Source: Hafnia alvei (GTDB lineage: Bacteria > Pseudomonadota > Gammaproteobacteria > Enterobacterales > Enterobacteriaceae). Taken from it: a stretch of 64,000 nucleotides of DNA. This document shows, in pieces, positions 57,262 to 64,000 of the stretch; position 1 is the first letter of the stretch, and each line of letters starts with the position of its first letter. The notes beneath the pieces are model-generated. The model ran no database searches and had not been told where the DNA came from. It saw only the letters and a program-made list of their open reading frames with translations. Both the position numbers and the translations under genes were made by a program. The stretch is from contig NZ_FMIQ01000029.1 in NCBI RefSeq assembly GCF_900095695.1, positions 19,167-83,166 of the forward strand, in the 5' to 3' direction.

Positions 57262-57795
57262 CTACTGACGTTCTAAGCCACTGAGGCGGATGAAACCAAG
57301 GTACTCCGGCGAGATATCGCTAAAGCGGACTTCCATGCTGGTGACATTGGTTGGTGCAGCAGGGCTCGTGAAGCTGATATTTTGCGACAGGATACTGCTT
57401 TGGTCAGGTTCCAGCGTTGCCTGATTTAACGTACCCCATTCCAGAGAGCCGGTGAAGCTAGGCAAAATCGAACCATTGGCCGTTTTGATCTGCAATACGG
57501 CTTTGCTGCCGTCTGCTTCAGGCTCAAGATGGCTGATTAAGATGCGTAGTTGACCAAGACTTGTGATCCCTAATGCGTCACTATTAGCCGCAGGGATCAG
57601 GTAAATACGCTGTTCATTATTTTCGTTCATCGCTTTCTGACGCTCCAGATACTCAGCTTCAGTGCTTAGTTTCTGGACTTTTTGTGTCAGCTCCTGAACT
57701 TCAGACTGAAGAGCTTCAGTTTTAGGATCAGAAGCGCATGCCGTTAGCATCAATGCCAAAGGGGCAAGCACGAATAAAGGGCGGAATATAGACAT
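57262..57795 (-). CDS. yajI: YajI lipoprotein (DUF3251)
   Basis: 177 residues with a lipoprotein signal ending LTAC (Cys20). A short coiled coil (about 25-60: LQSEVQELTQKVQKL) is followed by a beta-rich DUF3251 domain ending YLGFIRLSGLERQ. Function unknown; context between sec genes and nrdR as in E. coli (which also has tsx here, absent in this window). Confidence 0.88.
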   Translation of the reverse strand: MSIFRPLFVLAPLALMLTACASDPKTEALQSEVQELTQKVQKLSTEAEYLERQKAMNENNEQRIYLIPAANSDALGITSLGQLRILISHLEPEADGSKAVLQIKTANGSILPSFTGSLEWGTLNQATLEPDQSSILSQNISFTSPAAPTNVTSMEVRFSDISPEYLGFIRLSGLERQ

Positions 57796-58130
57796 AGATC
57801 GCTCGATTTATTATGGACATAGATAAAAGATTAATCGCCTTTGCTCTGAATGTCACATGCTAATTGCTTTGTTTCCGATATCAATAAGTATAGTTTGCTG
57901 GAAATAATGCGTAATAAGTTTGTCTATTCAGGTTTCTTGAAACTTGAGAACGATTAGCGCTGAGACAACAATGAGACAACAAATAGTGCAGAAAAGGCAT
58001 TAAATAGCACTCATTGGTCAATGTTCGATGGAAATGTGTTATTTACCGCATAATTGGTAAACTGACTTCCTTTTGTTGTTATGTCACTTCGGGGTACACT
58101 AGCGTTATCTCAGGCCTTTCAGGAAGAGCT
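57796..58130. other. Divergent region between yajI and nrdR
   Basis: AT-rich, with tandem GAGACAACAA repeats near 57961-57980. Promoters for both genes are expected. No specific operator recognised. Confidence 0.4.
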
Positions 58131-58580
58131 ATGCATTGCCCATTTTGTTCCGCCGTTGATACCAAAGTTATTGATTCCCGTTTGGTTGGTGATGGTACTC
58201 AAGTGCGCCGCCGCCGCCAGTGTCTGGTTTGTAACGAACGTTTCACCACCTTTGAGGTTGCTGAACTGGTGATGCCTCGCGTCATCAAAAGTAATGACGT
58301 TCGAGAACCGTTTAACGAAGATAAGTTACGCAGTGGCATCTTAAAAGCATTAGAAAAACGCCCTGTAAACTCAGATGACGTTGAAATGGCGATCAGCCAT
58401 ATTAAATCTCAGTTACGTGCCACCGGCGAGCGCGAAGTTCCTACTAAAATGGTAGGCAACCTCGTCATGGATGCGCTGAAAAAACTCGATAAAGTTGCCT
58501 ATATCCGCTTTGCTTCCGTATATCGTAGCTTTGAAGACATCCGCGAGTTTGGCGAAGAAATCGCGAAACTACAAGACTAG
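58131..58580 (+). CDS. nrdR: Transcriptional repressor NrdR
   Basis: 149 residues from the ATG at 58131, equal to E. coli NrdR; the longer frame from 58014 has no supporting homology. Zinc ribbon ligands Cys3, Cys6, Cys31 and Cys34 (MHCPFC, CLVC), then an ATP-cone ([20 protein letters not shown]). It represses ribonucleotide reductase genes in response to ATP/dATP. Confidence 0.97.
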   Translation: MHCPFCSAVDTKVIDSRLVGDGTQVRRRRQCLVCNERFTTFEVAELVMPRVIKSNDVREPFNEDKLRSGILKALEKRPVNSDDVEMAISHIKSQLRATGEREVPTKMVGNLVMDALKKLDKVAYIRFASVYRSFEDIREFGEEIAKLQD

Positions 58581-58638
58581 GCTATTTCAGTATTTGAGAG
58601 TACCAGCTTAGCGTTTATTTCATTTTTGGACGATATTT

Positions 58639-59763
58639 ATGCAGCAAGATCAGCAGCGTGGCGACGAATTTTATATGGCGAGAGCCTTTGAGCTAGCACG
58701 CCGTGGGCGTTTCACCACCACGCCGAATCCCAATGTTGGCTGCGTTGTCGTTCTTAACAATGAGATTGTAGGGGAAGGTTATCACCTACGCGCCGGTGAG
58801 CCTCACGCAGAGGTTCATGCGTTACGTATGGCAGGGGAGAAAGCCCGCGGCGCAACGGCCTATGTCACCCTTGAACCATGCAGCCATCACGGACGCACAC
58901 CACCTTGTGCCGATGCGTTAATCGCTGCTGGCGTCAGCCGAGTGGTTGCGGCAATGCAGGATCCGAACCCCAACGTCGCAGGACGCGGTCTATTCAAGCT
59001 GCAACAAGCAGGTATCGATGTTAGTCATGGTCTGATGATGAATGAAGCCGAAGCCGTCAACCGTGGCTTTCTCAAACGCATGCGGACTGGTTTCCCTTTT
59101 GTGCAACTGAAGATGGCGGCATCTTTAGATGGCAAAACGGCGATGGCATCTGGCGAAAGTCAGTGGATCACGTCGGCTGCGGCACGGCAGGACGTGCAGC
59201 GATACCGTGCCCAGAGCTCAGCAATATTGAGCTCCAGCGCCACGGTGCTGGCTGATGATCCCTCACTTACCGTGCGCTGGGATGAATTAGATGTAACGAC
59301 TCAGCAGGCCTACCCGAAAGAGCATCTTCGCCAACCGCTACGCGTTATTGTTGATAGCCAAAACCGCGTCACACCAGCGCATAAAATTGTCTCACAGCTG
59401 GGCGAGACGCTGTTGGCAAGAATTCATCCTGATGAACAAGTGTGGCCAGAAGGTGTCAAGCAACTCTCTATTCCACAGTACGGCCAAGGGCTGGATCTGG
59501 TTGTGTTAATGATGCAACTGGGCAAGCAGCAGATCAATTCGGTTTGGGTGGAAGCTGGTGCATCCTTGGCCGGAGCTTTGCTACAGGCTGGCTTAGTCGA
59601 TGAGCTGATTGTTTATATTGCGCCAAAACTGCTGGGCGATAGCGCGCGCGGTTTGTGCGTATTACCTGGTTTGACTGAACTGGCGGATGCACCTCAGTTT
59701 GTATTTAGCGAAGTGATGCCTGTGGGCTCAGATTTACGTGTTGTACTACGTAACGCGTACTAA
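58639..59763 (+). CDS. ribD: Riboflavin biosynthesis deaminase/reductase RibD
   Basis: Bifunctional enzyme of 374 residues. The N-terminal deaminase has zinc ligands in PHAEVHALR and EPCSHHGRTPPCADAL. The C-terminal NADPH-dependent reductase spans about 150-370 with MAASLDGKTAMASGESQWIT. Steps two and three of riboflavin synthesis from GTP. No FMN riboswitch precedes it. Confidence 0.96.
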   Translation: MQQDQQRGDEFYMARAFELARRGRFTTTPNPNVGCVVVLNNEIVGEGYHLRAGEPHAEVHALRMAGEKARGATAYVTLEPCSHHGRTPPCADALIAAGVSRVVAAMQDPNPNVAGRGLFKLQQAGIDVSHGLMMNEAEAVNRGFLKRMRTGFPFVQLKMAASLDGKTAMASGESQWITSAAARQDVQRYRAQSSAILSSSATVLADDPSLTVRWDELDVTTQQAYPKEHLRQPLRVIVDSQNRVTPAHKIVSQLGETLLARIHPDEQVWPEGVKQLSIPQYGQGLDLVVLMMQLGKQQINSVWVEAGASLAGALLQAGLVDELIVYIAPKLLGDSARGLCVLPGLTELADAPQFVFSEVMPVGSDLRVVLRNAY

Positions 59764-59933
59764 TCATGCTCTGAACGTTGTTTTTACTGCTTTATTTTTG
59801 TTTCATCTCATCGCCTGCCCCAAGTTAGCGAAATGCACCTGAGCAGGGGACGAAAGAATGTGGTAGAATCCGCCCCCCTATTCGCTCTGAAGAGAGATAG
59901 GGGTATTGAACATAAAGATTTTAAGGAAACTGT
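59764..59933 (+). promoter_or_regulatory. ribH promoter and leader
   Basis: TGGTAGAAT at about 59861 is a good extended -10. CCCCTAT and ATAGGGG (59875-59903) form a hairpin in the leader. AAGGAAAC precedes the ribH start. Confidence 0.5.
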
Positions 59934-60404
59934 ATGAAAACGATTGAAGGCGTTGTTGCTGCTCCACAGGCTCGTGTTGCTATCGCTATTGCGCGTTTTA
60001 ACAATTTCATTAACGACAGCTTGCTGGAAGGTGCGATTGACGCCCTGAAACGTATTGGCCAGGTTTCTGATGACAATATCACTGTAGTTTGGGTTCCGGG
60101 CGCCTACGAACTGCCATTAGCCGTTCGCGCGCTGACCGACACTAACCGCTATGATGCGGTTGTCGCTTTGGGAACCGTAATCCGTGGCGGTACTGCCCAC
60201 TTTGAATTTGTTGCAGGAGAATGCAGCTCTGGTCTGGCAAGTGTAGCCATGAACAGCGTTGTACCTGTCGCATTTGGCGTACTGACTACCGAAAGTATCG
60301 AACAAGCCATTGAACGTGCTGGGACTAAAGCGGGCAATAAAGGTGCAGAAGCTGCCCTGACCGCTCTCGAAATGATCAATGTTCTTAAAGCAATTAAAGC
60401 CTGA
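59934..60404 (+). CDS. ribH: 6,7-dimethyl-8-ribityllumazine synthase (RibH/RibE)
   Basis: 156 residues; forms 60-meric shells in relatives. [26 protein letters not shown] and [14 protein letters not shown] contain the substrate site, the last with the catalytic His. Called ribE in E. coli. Followed by nusB. Confidence 0.97.
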   Translation: MKTIEGVVAAPQARVAIAIARFNNFINDSLLEGAIDALKRIGQVSDDNITVVWVPGAYELPLAVRALTDTNRYDAVVALGTVIRGGTAHFEFVAGECSSGLASVAMNSVVPVAFGVLTTESIEQAIERAGTKAGNKGAEAALTALEMINVLKAIKA

Positions 60405-60424
60405 TTTTTAGTAAGGGGAATTCC

Positions 60425-60844
60425 GTGAAACCTGCTGCTCGCCGCCGCGCCCGTGAATGTGCTGTTCAAGCACTTTATTCTTGGCAGATATCCAAAAACG
60501 ACATTGCTGATGTTGAGTATCAGTTCTTGTCAGAGCAGGACGTCAAAGATGTCGATATTAGCTACTTCCGTGAGCTATTGTCTGGTGTCGCTACTAACGC
60601 AGAATATTTGGATGGCCTGATGGCGCCAGTATTATCGCGTCAGTTGGAAGAATTGGGTCAGGTTGAGAGAGCGGTTCTGCGTATTTCTCTGTTTGAACTG
60701 AGCAAGCGCGAAGACGTCCCTTACAAAGTTGCAATTAATGAAGGTATTGAGCTCGCAAAAACTTTTGGCGCTGAAGATAGCCACAAGTTTGTTAACGGCG
60801 TACTAGATAAAGTTGCTCCAACAATTCGTAAATCTAAAAGATAA
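60425..60844 (+). CDS. nusB: Transcription antitermination factor NusB
   Basis: 139 residues, all-helical. [16 protein letters not shown] binds boxA RNA; the [33 protein letters not shown] block is diagnostic. Acts with NusE in rRNA antitermination. It starts about 20 bases after ribH. Confidence 0.97.
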   Translation: MKPAARRRARECAVQALYSWQISKNDIADVEYQFLSEQDVKDVDISYFRELLSGVATNAEYLDGLMAPVLSRQLEELGQVERAVLRISLFELSKREDVPYKVAINEGIELAKTFGAEDSHKFVNGVLDKVAPTIRKSKR

Positions 60845-60896
60845 GATTGCTGTTCAGGTTTACCTGACGGAAGCCCTCGGGCCATTTCGTACACCC

Positions 60897-60922
60897 AAAA
60901 AGGCCGGTTCTCCGGCCTTTTT
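60897..60922 (+). terminator. Intrinsic terminator after nusB
   Basis: AAAAAGGCCGG and CCGGCCTTTTT pair around a four-base loop, in the gap before thiL. Confidence 0.92.
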
Positions 60923-60983
60923 GTTGGGCAAAATTAGGTAAACATAGAAGAGTAGTATCATTAAACCACTCAGGAAATGTGTT

Positions 60984-61961
60984 ATGGCATGCGGCGAATT
61001 TGATGTTATTGCCCGCTACTTTAACCGTCATCGGACGGCTCGTCGGGATGTGCAGCAGGGAATTGGTGATGATTGTGCTCTGCTTTCCGTTTCTGAAAAA
61101 CAGCTGATTGCAATCAGCACCGATACCCTAGTATCTGGCATTCATTTCTTACCTGATATCGATCCTGCCGATTTAGGCTATAAATCTTTAGCTGTAAACC
61201 TGAGCGATTTGGCGGCTATGGGGGCAGATCCTGCATGGGTTTCTTTGGCACTGACGCTCCCTGAAATCAATGAGCCGTGGCTTGCACGTTTTAGCGATAG
61301 TTTATTCGAGCAGCTTGATTATTACGGTATGCAGCTAATTGGCGGTGACACCACCCGCGGCCCGTTAAGCATCACCTACACCATCAATGGCCTAGTGCCT
61401 GCTGGACGCGCATTACTGCGCAGCGGCGCCCGTATCGGTGATTGGATTTATGTTACCGGTACGTTAGGAGATAGCGCCGCTGGATTAGCTATTTTACAGA
61501 ATCGACTTTCGGTAGAAGATGATGAGGAGCGTAATGCGCTAATTCATCGCCATCTGCGACCCCATCCGCGCGTGTTACAAGGACAAGCATTGAGAGATCT
61601 TGCCAGCTCGGCGATTGATATTTCTGATGGTGTTGTCTCAGACTTGGGGCATATTCTGAAAGCTAGCGATTGTGGTGCTAATCTCTACCTAGACGATTTA
61701 CCGATGTCAGCAAGCTTAACGAATAATACAACACCGGAACAGGCACTACGGTGGGCGTTGTCCGGCGGCGAAGATTACGAGCTATGTTTTACCGTTCCTG
61801 AGCTGCATCGTGGTGCGTTAGATGTTGCACTAGGCTTGTTGGGCGCTGATTTTACCTGCATTGGACAAATTGCCCCAGCGGCTGATGGTATGCGGTTCTG
61901 GCGTGGTAACGCTCAGGTGGAATTAGATCTTCAAGGATTTGACCATTTTGGCAAAGATTAG
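60984..61961 (+). CDS. thiL: Thiamine-monophosphate kinase ThiL
   Basis: 325 residues; phosphorylates thiamine monophosphate to the diphosphate. GIGDDCALL and the [15 protein letters not shown] block bind metal and ATP; later [14 protein letters not shown] and GGEDYELCF. Same family as PurM and SelD. It overlaps pgpA by 23 bases. Confidence 0.96.
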   Translation: MACGEFDVIARYFNRHRTARRDVQQGIGDDCALLSVSEKQLIAISTDTLVSGIHFLPDIDPADLGYKSLAVNLSDLAAMGADPAWVSLALTLPEINEPWLARFSDSLFEQLDYYGMQLIGGDTTRGPLSITYTINGLVPAGRALLRSGARIGDWIYVTGTLGDSAAGLAILQNRLSVEDDEERNALIHRHLRPHPRVLQGQALRDLASSAIDISDGVVSDLGHILKASDCGANLYLDDLPMSASLTNNTTPEQALRWALSGGEDYELCFTVPELHRGALDVALGLLGADFTCIGQIAPAADGMRFWRGNAQVELDLQGFDHFGKD

Positions 61962-62469
61962 CAAGTACGACAGCCAGGCTGCGAAAGCGCGCCTGCGCAT
62001 GAGCAACCCGTGGCATTTACTAGCAACAGGATTCGGCAGCGGTTTGAGCCCGATTATGCCCGGGACTATGGGGTCTATAGCCTCAATCCCGTTTTGGCTA
62101 TTGTTGATCCAGCTACCGTGGCAGCTTTACTCGCTGGTCGTGATGTTTAGTATTTGCATCGGGGTTTATATCTGTCATCGCACGGCGAAGGATATGAAAA
62201 CACACGACCACGGCAGCATTGTGTGGGACGAGTTTGTTGGCATGTGGATAACGCTGATGGCCCTACCCGTCAATAGTTGGCAATGGGTGCTAGGCGGTTT
62301 TCTAGTCTTTCGTGTGCTGGATATCTGGAAGCCGTGGCCAATTCGCTGGTTCGATCGTAATGTTCACGGCGGCATGGGTATCATGGTGGATGATATCGTG
62401 GCGGGTGTCCTCTCCGCGGTGATTATCTATGTGATTGGTCATCATTGGCCGATAGCGTTATTTGGTTAA
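61939..62469 (+). CDS. pgpA: Phosphatidylglycerophosphatase A
   Basis: 176 residues from a TTG giving MTIL as in the E. coli protein. Membrane enzyme dephosphorylating phosphatidylglycerophosphate. [14 protein letters not shown] and [18 protein letters not shown] are characteristic, with about four helices. The start lies inside thiL. Confidence 0.94.
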   Translation: MTILAKISKYDSQAAKARLRMSNPWHLLATGFGSGLSPIMPGTMGSIASIPFWLLLIQLPWQLYSLVVMFSICIGVYICHRTAKDMKTHDHGSIVWDEFVGMWITLMALPVNSWQWVLGGFLVFRVLDIWKPWPIRWFDRNVHGGMGIMVDDIVAGVLSAVIIYVIGHHWPIALFG

Positions 62470-62527
62470 TGTATCCTCAGAGGTTATTGCAGGGCGTAGA
62501 AGCTGTGCGATAACCTACTTAGACATT

Positions 62528-62800
62528 TTATAATAATTGGTTTATTTCTCTCCAAGAATCACTCAAAGCTGCCTGCCTGCCTGCCTGCCTGCCCTGATAT
62601 GTCATTTCTAACTCTGTAATTTCTTCATATTTTATCTGAATATCTAATGTGGTAATGGTGTTTTTGCCGCAGTATTGCAACCCGAACCGATATTTGCCTT
62701 GTCGAAAAATAATTACCTGATTCATAGGGTTACTGTTGTAGGAACAAGGGGCTCTCTTTGTTTGAGGTCCAAGCATGGTTATCACGGCTAGGCTCACCAT
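62528..62800 (-). CDS. Hypothetical ORF carrying a tetranucleotide repeat
   Basis: 90 codons, or 65 from an internal ATG at 62725; no good ribosome site at either. The sequence from MNQVIIFRQGKYRFGLQYCG onward looks like a small beta-rich domain. Near the C-terminus six GCAG units (CTGC on the plus strand) encode RQAGRQA. I do not recognise it. Gain or loss of a repeat unit would change the C-terminus. Confidence 0.35.
   Translation of the reverse strand: MVSLAVITMLGPQTKRAPCSYNSNPMNQVIIFRQGKYRFGLQYCGKNTITTLDIQIKYEEITELEMTYQGRQAGRQAALSDSWREINQLL
62569..62592. repeat. (CTGC)6 microsatellite
   Basis: Six perfect tandem copies of CTGC. Such tracts slip during replication. Confidence 0.95.
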
Positions 62801-63143
62801 ATGTCATACGGCCTAAACATAAGCACTGGTGCTGCCAAATTAGGTGTAGTGGATTGCGGCTCCTAATGTCTCACTACAATATTTTAGTATGAGTAAATTG
62901 TATTTATAGTCATGTGTTTAATTGATTATGGATGTATACCGTCAGAATATCAAAGATGATTGATTTCATATTATTTGTGGTGGCGTGAATTTATATTTTT
63001 TGGATTTATTTGTATTTTGAATATTAATTCATTTTTCATTTGATGAAATTATTTATGTAACTTAGTTTAATTGTATTGAATGAATAAATAAATTTTTAGA
63101 AATTATAATAGATAATAAAAAATGTTATAAAACTTATTGCATA
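62801..63143. other. AT-rich region upstream of the T6SS cluster
   Basis: Strongly AT-rich from about 62880, unlike the pgpA side, which suggests a different origin and binding by nucleoid proteins such as H-NS. The T6SS promoter should be here; no clear -35/-10 pair chosen. Confidence 0.5.
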
Positions 63144-63178
63144 GATTGCTAGCGAAGCAATCCGTTTTTAGTTTTATT
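63144..63178 (+). terminator. Terminator-like hairpin in the tssB leader
   Basis: GATTGCT (63144-63150) and AGCAATC (63156-63162) pair around AGCGA, followed by CGTTTTTAGTTTTATTTTT. It is about 28 bases before tssB, in the same direction. Confidence 0.6.
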
Positions 63179-63205
63179 TTTCTCATTGACTAATCGGATT
63201 ATTAT

Positions 63206-63715
63206 ATGAATAAGAAATCAGAAGGTAGTGTCGCTCCCAAGGAACGAATTAATATAAAGTATGTTCCATCTACGGGGGAGCAGCATGATGAAGTTGAATT
63301 ACCTTTAAATCTGCTTGTTATTGGCGATTTAAAAGGGACAACAGAAGATGCTTTAATTGAGGAGAGGCCTGCGGTCTCTATCGATAAGTATAACTTCTCA
63401 TCGGTAATGAAGGAAGCTGATATACAGCTAGATATGGATGTACCAAATCGCCTAGAAGACAATGCTAAAGACGACCTACGCGTACGGCTTAACTTTGAAT
63501 CAATGATTGATTTTACCCCCGACCGTGTCGCCCGTCAGGTTCCAGAGCTAAATAAACTTTTAGAGCTTAGAGAAGCACTGGTGGCATTAAAGGGGCCATT
63601 AGGGAATATTCCAGCCTTTCGTTCTCGCTTACAATCGTTATTGTCTGATGAATCGTTAAGAGACCAGCTATTAAGCGAGCTAAATATGTCTATTGCTGCT
63701 GGTGAATCTAAATAA
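63206..63715 (+). CDS. tssB: T6SS contractile sheath small subunit TssB (VipA)
   Basis: 169 residues. KSEGSVAPKERINIKYVPSTG at the start, ELPLNLLVIGDLKG, and DVPNRLEDNAKDDLRVRLNF are the family's conserved blocks. It forms the sheath with TssC. It is the first gene of a type VI secretion cluster that starts at the end of the window. Confidence 0.95.
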   Translation: MNKKSEGSVAPKERINIKYVPSTGEQHDEVELPLNLLVIGDLKGTTEDALIEERPAVSIDKYNFSSVMKEADIQLDMDVPNRLEDNAKDDLRVRLNFESMIDFTPDRVARQVPELNKLLELREALVALKGPLGNIPAFRSRLQSLLSDESLRDQLLSELNMSIAAGESK

Positions 63716-63771
63716 CATTATTATGTTATTTGTTCTGAGAATGTTTTGAGTGTAAAAAAGGAATTAACCCA

Positions 63772-64000
63772 ATGTCATCAGAAACAGAATTAGAAGGATA
63801 CAACGTTGAAGAGCGTGAGTATTCACCTTCATTACTAAATGAAATAATGGCTCAGACACGACTGACCCCTGGCGACGATGCCTATGATATTGCCAAGCAA
63901 GGAGTTTCAGCATTTATTAGCAATATCCTAGAAAATGGAAGCAATAACGAGCCTATCAATAAATTATTAGTTGACCGTATGATTGCCGAGCTAGACAGTG
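63772..64000 (+). CDS. tssC: T6SS contractile sheath large subunit TssC (VipB), partial
   Basis: Begins with an ATG at 63772 after AAAAAGGAATTAACCCA. The 76 visible residues (MSSETELEGYNVEEREYSPS, then MAQTRLTPGDDAYDIAKQGV) match the N-terminus of TssC. It continues past the right edge. Confidence 0.9.
   Translation, partial: MSSETELEGYNVEEREYSPSLLNEIMAQTRLTPGDDAYDIAKQGVSAFISNILENGSNNEPINKLLVDRMIAELDS

Noticed and set aside
58639..59933. FMN riboswitch near the rib genes
   Set aside because: I looked for the conserved AGGGYRAR-type ends and multi-stem layout in the gaps before ribD and ribH and did not find them.

Overview
The window is a contiguous stretch of chromosome from a gammaproteobacterium of the order Enterobacterales. 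Gene content, protein similarity to Escherichia coli and roughly 50% GC fit a Hafnia-like genus best; this is inference, since no rRNA or marker comparison was possible. Coding density is high. I saw no tRNA, rRNA, CRISPR array, prophage or intact insertion sequence.

Region by region. (1) 1-7012: a minus-strand iron/heme uptake block, exbB-exbD-chaN-tonB-oligopeptidase B-TonB-dependent receptor, headed by a strong Fur box. (2) 7.3-8.3 kb: yddG-type aromatic amino acid exporter. (3) 8.3-21.3 kb: the complete 4-hydroxyphenylacetate (homoprotocatechuate) catabolic cluster. It runs hpaG1-hpaG2-hpaE-hpaD-hpaF-(gabD-like)-hpaH-hpaI-hpaX-hpaA-hpaB-hpaC on the minus strand, with hpaR divergent. The extra succinate-semialdehyde dehydrogenase finishes the route to succinate. 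(4) 21.5-30.8 kb: a mosaic of small and accessory genes: an unknown membrane protein, a CspA-type cold shock gene, lpxP, yjjG, a structured inverted-repeat element, an unlisted 43-residue membrane protein, a solitary frameshifted nqrE-like gene, two acetyltransferases, a YghW-like gene with a ModE operator, a molbindin and a puuP-type permease. (5) 30.8-42.6 kb: DUF1003 protein, yegD, an Ada-AlkA fusion with ogt, dgcE, mgtE, yfgG and pdeF. (6) 43-62.5 kb: a block whose order follows the E. coli 9-minute region, brnQ-proY-[small exported protein, ybdG]-malZ-[2-Cys peroxiredoxin]-acpH-queA-tgt-yajC-secD-secF-yajI-nrdR-ribD-ribH-nusB-thiL-pgpA. (7) 62.5-64 kb: a microsatellite-containing hypothetical ORF, then the start of a type VI secretion cluster (tssB, tssC).

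How the genes work together. Block 1 is a self-contained TonB energy system with its receptor and a heme-associated lipoprotein, probably derepressed by iron starvation. In block 3 HpaX imports 4-HPA, HpaBC hydroxylates it, HpaD opens the ring, HpaE/G/F/H/I take it to pyruvate and succinic semialdehyde, and the GabD-like enzyme makes succinate. HpaA and HpaR control the two halves. Two cyclic-di-GMP enzymes lie near each other, DgcE (synthesis) and PdeF (breakdown); PdeF sits behind an FNR-type site. queA-tgt-yajC-secDF links queuosine modification with protein export, and nrdR-ribD-ribH-nusB-thiL-pgpA is a housekeeping run.

The least explained items are the 166-bp inverted-repeat element at 24983-25148, the frameshifted lone nqrE, the long leader ORF overlapping puuP, the ModE site upstream of a DUF2623 gene, the tetranucleotide repeat at 62569 and the terminator-like hairpin just before tssB.
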